Source: Chara braunii (lineage: Eukaryota; Streptophyta; Charophyceae; Charales; Characeae). Taken from it: 33,368 nucleotides of DNA. Where the stretch lies: assembly GCA_003427395.1 (NCBI GenBank), contig BFEA01000544.1, positions 169,071 to 202,438 on the forward strand, given 5' to 3'. The position numbers and the translations under genes were made by a program. Positions 29,521 through 33,368 of the stretch are shown piece after piece; position 1 is the stretch's first letter; every line of letters begins with the position of its first letter. Under the pieces are notes generated by a model that did not search any database, was not told the DNA's origin, and saw nothing but the letters and a program-made list of their open reading frames with translations.

Positions 29521-30085
29521 GCACCGCTTCTTCACCTACCCGATTTTGATCGCCCTTTTATCCTTACCACCGATGCGTCAGACTTCGCCGTAGGAGCAGT
29601 GCTTTCTCATATTTTCCCCTCCTCTCCTGATTCCTCTCATCCTCGTATCCCTCGCTTTCCACCCCCTACCCCTACCACTGCCTCCTGCCTAACGCCTACT
29701 CGTCCAGCTACTGACGAGCCTTCAATTGACTATTCTCCTACCATCGCCGAGGACGGCACTGTCGAGTCTCGCTCAGATGATTGTCCGATAGCCTTCTACT
29801 CCCGTCAGCTCCTGCCCGCCGAGATAAACTACACTGCTGATGAACGTGAGGTTCTCGCAGTTGTTTATCCCGCTCCGCACTGGCGTCACTACCTGCACAG
29901 GGCATCGTTCACGGTGCGCACGGACAACTCTGTTGTCCGGGCTTTCCTGACAAAGTCGAAGCTCACTCCTCGACAGGCTCGCTGGTGGCGCGACCTTTCC
30001 GAGTTAAGTTTTTCCACTGAGCACATAAAGGGTGAGACTAATCGGACGGCATATGCCTTATCCCGGCGCCGTGACCACGACCAGA
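29521..30085 (+). pseudogene. RNase H domain of Pol with an unusual insertion
   Basis: The domain starts FILTTDASDFAVGAVLSH (about 29560-29610), which gives the first catalytic Asp. CPIAFYSRQLLPAE follows, then NYTADEREVLAVV with the Glu, FTVRTDNSVVR with the next Asp, and a TAYALSRR end where this family normally has an Asp-Ala-Leu-Ser block, so that residue is lost. Between VLSH and CPIAF lies a Ser/Pro/Thr-rich stretch of 58 codons (29611-29784), where the family has only a short turn. It is in frame without stops. RNase H removes the RNA strand of the RNA-DNA hybrid. Confidence 0.88.
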
Positions 30086-31023
30086 AGCAGATCCAACTCT
30101 CTTCCATCTCGGTCACCACCGTCCACCACTCGGTGATCGACGAGTTTCGCATTCAGTACCGCCACTGCCCCGACTATCGTGAGATCCACGCGACCCTTCG
30201 GAGTGGCAAGACCGTCCTGAACTACTCTATTGAGGACAACGGTCTTGTGTACTGGCACGGTTCACAGGGCACCAGAGAGCCCCATATTTGCGTTCCCTCC
30301 ACTGGTCAACTACGTGTCCGAGGAGTAGCAAAGATCCATGACCAGTCAACCGCCGGTTATATGGGCTTCTACAAGACGCTGGCTCGTGTGAGCCGCCTGT
30401 ACGTCTGGCCGAAGCGCAAGGACTTTGTGAAGGACTCAGTCGCAGAGTGTCCCACCTATCAGGAGGTGAACAGTGCGAACCACCTTCCTTATGGTTTGCT
30501 CCAGTCTCTTCCTATCCCTGAGGGTCGTTGGCAGTCCATCTCGATGGACTTTATTGGTACTCTTCGTCCTCCGACCCCCCGCGATCATAATGCTATCCTG
30601 GTCATCGTCGACCACTTCACGAAGCATGCACGTTTTGTTCCGTGCCGCTATGCCATCATTGCACGTGAGGTCGCCGACATCGTGTTTAACCGAGTCGTGT
30701 GTGACCACGGCTGACCTCTGAGCATCATATCTGACNGTGACCCGCGCTTTACCAGCCGATTCTGGCGACGGTTCCACGAGGTTTACGGCACCCAGCTCTG
30801 CTTCTCCTCGTCTTACCATCCNCAGACTGATGGTCAGACCGAGGTCACGAACAGGAGTCTCGGAGATATTCTCCGAAAGATTGTTCGTGACGACCAGCAG
30901 TGGGATTTCCATCTTGCCCACGTGGAGATAACCTACAACCACGCCGTCTCGCCAGCCACGGGGATGTCACCTTACTATTGCGACCTCGACTATCACCCTT
31001 GTGTTCCCGCGGACTTGAACACA
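30086..31023 (+). pseudogene. Integrase domain of Pol (inactivated)
   Basis: The N-terminal zinc-binding region lies around 30334-30470. The second His position is Tyr (AGYMGF, 30358-30360) and the last Cys position is Tyr (CPTYQ), so the HHCC site is destroyed. The catalytic core keeps its DD35E triad: Asp in SMDFIG (30547-30549), Asp in ISD (30733-30735) and Glu in QTEVTN (30841-30843), with 35 residues between the last two. A TGA at 30712-30714 interrupts the core, and another stop follows at 31024-31026. Two ambiguous bases (30736 and 30822) fall inside it. Integrase would join the cDNA ends to the target; its 5-bp staggered cut agrees with the attgc duplication seen here. Confidence 0.9.
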
Positions 31024-31655
31024 TAGCCGCTTCCCAGACTCGCATGGCCGCACATGCGAACCGATCGAGGATGGATCACCTATTCAAAGTCGGTGATGAT
31101 GTGCTTATCGACGCTCGACACTTATAGCTAGTTGCGGATACGCTTCGCAAGTTTCGGCGTCACTTCTTTGGCCCATACCGCATCCTCAAGGTCATCGGTT
31201 TTGATACGGCATCTAACCCGGTCATCTTCCGTGTGAAGCTTCCCGACTACCAACGCCAGGCTCATGTGCACGATGTCTACCACGTCTCGTTACTGCGTCC
31301 TTACCGCAGATCGTCTAAGCGTTTCGTTGGATGACCATATGAGCGGCCTCCACCCATCATGGTGGACGGCCACGAGGAGTTCTTCATTTTCGACATCATT
31401 GGTCGCCGAGTCACCGACGACAACCCTCCCTACGTCGAGTATCTCGTACGTTGGAAGGTTTACCCTGATGAGGAGGCTACCTGGGAGCCCCTCGAGCACT
31501 TGCAACGCGCTCGCATGTTGGTGCGTGCCTATGACCGTGCTCGTCGTGCTGGGTCGACTGCTCCCCCTCAGCCCACAGACCCTCCTCCTTCTCCCTCGGC
31601 TGAGGAGACCGCTGAAGTCGAGCCTGCCCCTTTTGAGGCAGACCTTCAGCAATAG
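31024..31655 (+). pseudogene. GPY/F module and chromodomain of Pol
   Basis: After the stop at 31024 the coding text shifts frame and continues AASQTRMAAHANRS, FKVGDDVLIDARHL, a TAG (31125-31127), FFGPYRILKV (GPY/F module, from about 31168) and HVSLLRPY. After a TGA (31332-31334) the chromodomain follows at about 31374-31530: EEFFIFDII, then YVEYLVRWKVYP, EEATWEPLEHL and ARMLVRAY. The Tyr and Trp that build the methyl-lysine cage of chromodomains are partly present (Tyr in VEYLV, Trp in RWK and TWEP). The frame ends with a Pro/Ser/Glu-rich tail and TAG at 31653. Chromodomains of this retroelement group direct insertion toward marked chromatin. Confidence 0.88.
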
Positions 31656-32829
31656 CCGGATGCTTCTAAGCGTCCACATCGCACTCGTCGTCATCGTGCT
31701 CGATACGATGATTGACTCTGACTTATCTTCCCACGTCTTTGACTTCTCAGTACTCCATCCACTCCAGTTTTGCTACTTCAGCTCGTCGACGTTGCGGCTC
31801 TTCCTCGACGACATTCCGGACTTCTCATCGTGGACGTCATCGACAGCTCCATGGACTTCGTCACGATCAGCTCTGCCTACTTCAGACGTCATCACTCTCT
31901 TACCACTTTACCCTGTACAGTATCCTGGTTGTGTTGCATGATGGTCTTCCTTCACCGGGTTCCTTTGAGTTGGGCTCTCCCTTGGTATACACATAGGCAT
32001 CGGGACTGTAGCATTGCCCTGGCTTCCTTGCTTACGAATCTAGCTCCGACTTCTCTCACTTTAGGAGTCATTTGCATGATTCCCTTACCCATCACCTTTC
32101 TACCCTTTGCCAACCCTCACGCCCTAGTCAGGCAGCCCCGCATGCTTCATCTATGTGTGCCCAGTATACCAGGTTCCCTGGTTCCCCTGCATGGTCGACC
32201 CTCCATAGTGGTCACCCCTTAAGTCGAGCATTACCCGCCCTGATGGTCTATCTGTTAGGGTCATTGGTTCTGTTCGCTCCCAGTTCCGTACCCTCATTGA
32301 GCCTGATGACATGTGTTCCCCCTGTCACTATGTGTGGATGCCCTTAGGAGTTATCGACCCCTAGGCTGCATTCGCCACCCTCAGAGACCATCCCACCCTT
32401 TGGTTTGCGACACACTTCTCCTGTGACATATGGTTGACTTGTTGTTGCTTGTTGCTCTCAGTCTGAGGCTACTGCCTCTGACATTTCTAGGATTTAGTTG
32501 TTCTCCTCTTGCTGTTCTTAGGACTTATACTAGTCAGCTGTTTCCAGACTGAGGCTACTGCCTCCAACATTCTACGATCTAGCTGTAATTACTTCCTGCT
32601 TTCCTAGGACATGTATACTACTAGTTAGTTGTTTTTGCTTTCACTTAGGCTGTTAGCTGTGACGTTGTTGTTTTTGTGACATTTTTTATTCTAGGTTGCA
32701 TCGCATGGACTCAGCATGGAGCTTGCTCCGCATCCTAGACTACTCAGGTTTTCTTTTTTCTTTGGTAGAGTTCCGCTTCTTGGCGGAAGCGTACTTGTAT
32801 CTAGGCGATCCATCACAGGCCGAGGATCG
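31656..32829 (+). other. 3' UTR of the chromodomain element
   Basis: About 1.2 kb of T/C-rich DNA lies between the last pol stop and the 3' LTR. The open frames (for example 31770-32222) are in several phases and have no recognisable domain. A diverged direct repeat starts at 32463 and 32549 (ctgaggctactgcct, 86 bp apart), with a weaker trace near 32645. No clear polypurine tract stands directly before the LTR; the closest purine-rich word is gccgaggatcg (32819-32829). Confidence 0.6.
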
Positions 32830-33145
32830 TGTAGCGAACCTCTGGTTGGCCTGTGAGACCAGCCCCTTGGCCTGTTCTAACAGGCCTGTGTTGTATTCAG
32901 GGTAGTTCAGTCCAGGCCGGTATCTCTGTCGGTACCAGGCTCCTAGCCAGTGCAGTCCAGTCCCGTCAGTCCGCTAGGGTATACCCCAGTTATTGTATGT
33001 TTTCTCTCTCATTCTATATTCGCACAGTTTGGAGTACGTGCGTTGGAGTTTGGCGTGGGAGCTGCGCTGTGCCATCTCGCTCCCCTTCTTCCTCCATCTC
33101 CATCTCTATCCCTGGCGGAGCACCACACCTGGTGGGTCCGCCACA
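32830..33145 (+). repeat. 3' LTR (316 bp)
   Basis: Starts tgtagcgaacc and ends gggtccgccaca (TG...CA). It is the only unbroken LTR of the element and serves as the reference for the split 5' copy. Internal features are an 8-bp hairpin, ggcctgtt-ct-aacaggcc (32869-32886), a near palindrome at 32973-32988, and tctatatt near 33013 as a possible TATA-like box. The frames that run through it on either strand are chance. Confidence 0.95.
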
Positions 33146-33150
33146 ATTGC
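33146..33150. repeat. Target-site duplication, right copy (attgc)
   Basis: Directly follows the CA of the 3' LTR and is identical to 15665-15669. Confidence 0.92.
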
Positions 33151-33368
33151 CACGTGGACGACCGACTCTTGACTCCCGCTTCATCAGCCCATCCTTCCTC
33201 CTTCCCGTTCACCCCCTAACTTATGCTTTCCCTCCCCCAACGTCCCCCTCCTCCCCCCACTGGGTGCATCTTTCTCCAGATCCCAATCCCTTCCCCGATT
33301 CCACACTCCTTTCCTCCCTTAACCCCCCCCTTGCCAGCAGTATTGCCCAGATCCTCATCCCCCCCCCG
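33151..33368. other. Right flank, continuing the DNA interrupted at 15669
   Basis: By the target duplication, this sequence was joined to 15669 before the chromodomain element inserted, so it is the continuation of the outer element's leader or of the 18S relic's flank. It is C/T-rich with C homopolymers and shows no gene. The first bases do not look to me like more 18S, and I cannot identify ITS1 by eye. It runs off the right edge. Confidence 0.55.

Larger units (their letters stand above)
15670..33145 (+). mobile_element. Ty3/gypsy chromodomain retrotransposon with a split 5' LTR (complete ends)
   Basis: The element runs from the TG of the 5' LTR to the CA of the 3' LTR, flanked by attgc duplications. 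Without the 7.46-kb secondary insertion in the 5' LTR it is about 10.0 kb. The order is 5' LTR, primer-binding site (23440), 2-kb leader, gag (25435), protease, RT, RNase H, integrase, GPY/F module, chromodomain (ends 31655), 1.2-kb 3' UTR and 3' LTR. The pol order with integrase last and a chromodomain tail puts it in the chromovirus branch of Ty3/gypsy. By hand count the first 237 bases of the two LTRs differ at about 15 positions plus two indels, roughly 6 percent, so the insertion is not recent. Stops, frameshifts and lost catalytic residues show it is defective. Confidence 0.93.

Noticed and set aside
31264-32222. Open frames overlapping and following the chromodomain
   Set aside because: The first overlaps the real chromodomain frame in another phase. 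The others are Leu/Pro/Ser-rich products of T/C-rich UTR.

Overview
This window looks like a repeat-rich intergenic stretch of a large eukaryotic genome, probably a land plant or a streptophyte alga. Chara would be my first guess, but the sequence does not prove it. The evidence is nested LTR retrotransposons primed by initiator-Met tRNA, a Ty3/gypsy element with a chromodomain, microsatellites, very T/C-rich leaders, and a eukaryotic 18S rRNA relic. I found no intact host protein gene. Almost all long open frames are chance frames in biased sequence or pieces of decayed transposon genes.

Left part (1-14988). After a (TC)n microsatellite comes an old, heavily mutated Ty3/gypsy pol relic (about 1030-5475). 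It reads in order protease, reverse transcriptase, RNase H, integrase core and a GPY/F-like tail, with many stops and frameshifts. Its 3' side (5476-7412) holds several short tandem duplications that may be its LTR or 3' UTR. Then come unassigned AT-rich DNA, GT microsatellites (about 9320-9580), more unassigned DNA, and a three-unit tandem repeat of roughly 640-765 bp per unit (11700-13838).

Right part (14989-33368) is a nest. The outermost layer is an LTR end with a tRNA-iMet primer-binding site (15261), followed by a degenerate copy of the 3' end of 18S rRNA (about 15504-15664). Into this a chromodomain-bearing Ty3/gypsy element of about 10.0 kb inserted (15670-33145), flanked by a perfect 5-bp target duplication, attgc. 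Its 5' LTR was then split by a 7.46-kb insertion (15907-23369): the two halves, 15670-15906 and 23374-23438, together match the whole 316-bp 3' LTR (32830-33145). The order after the 5' LTR is primer-binding site, a 2-kb leader with hairpin-like repeats, gag, protease, RT, RNase H, integrase, GPY/F, chromodomain, 3' UTR and 3' LTR. The coding part is dead: stops in gag, RT and integrase, frameshifts, a YLRD in place of the YxDD site, and lost zinc-finger ligands.

The most interesting material is inside the 7.46-kb insertion, which codes for nothing I recognise but is full of structured repeats. The main one is a ten-copy array (about 18797-19625) of hairpins. They share an almost invariant loop, atctta, and their stems change in a compensatory way from copy to copy, which suggests selection on, or a copying process that preserved, an RNA or DNA hairpin.
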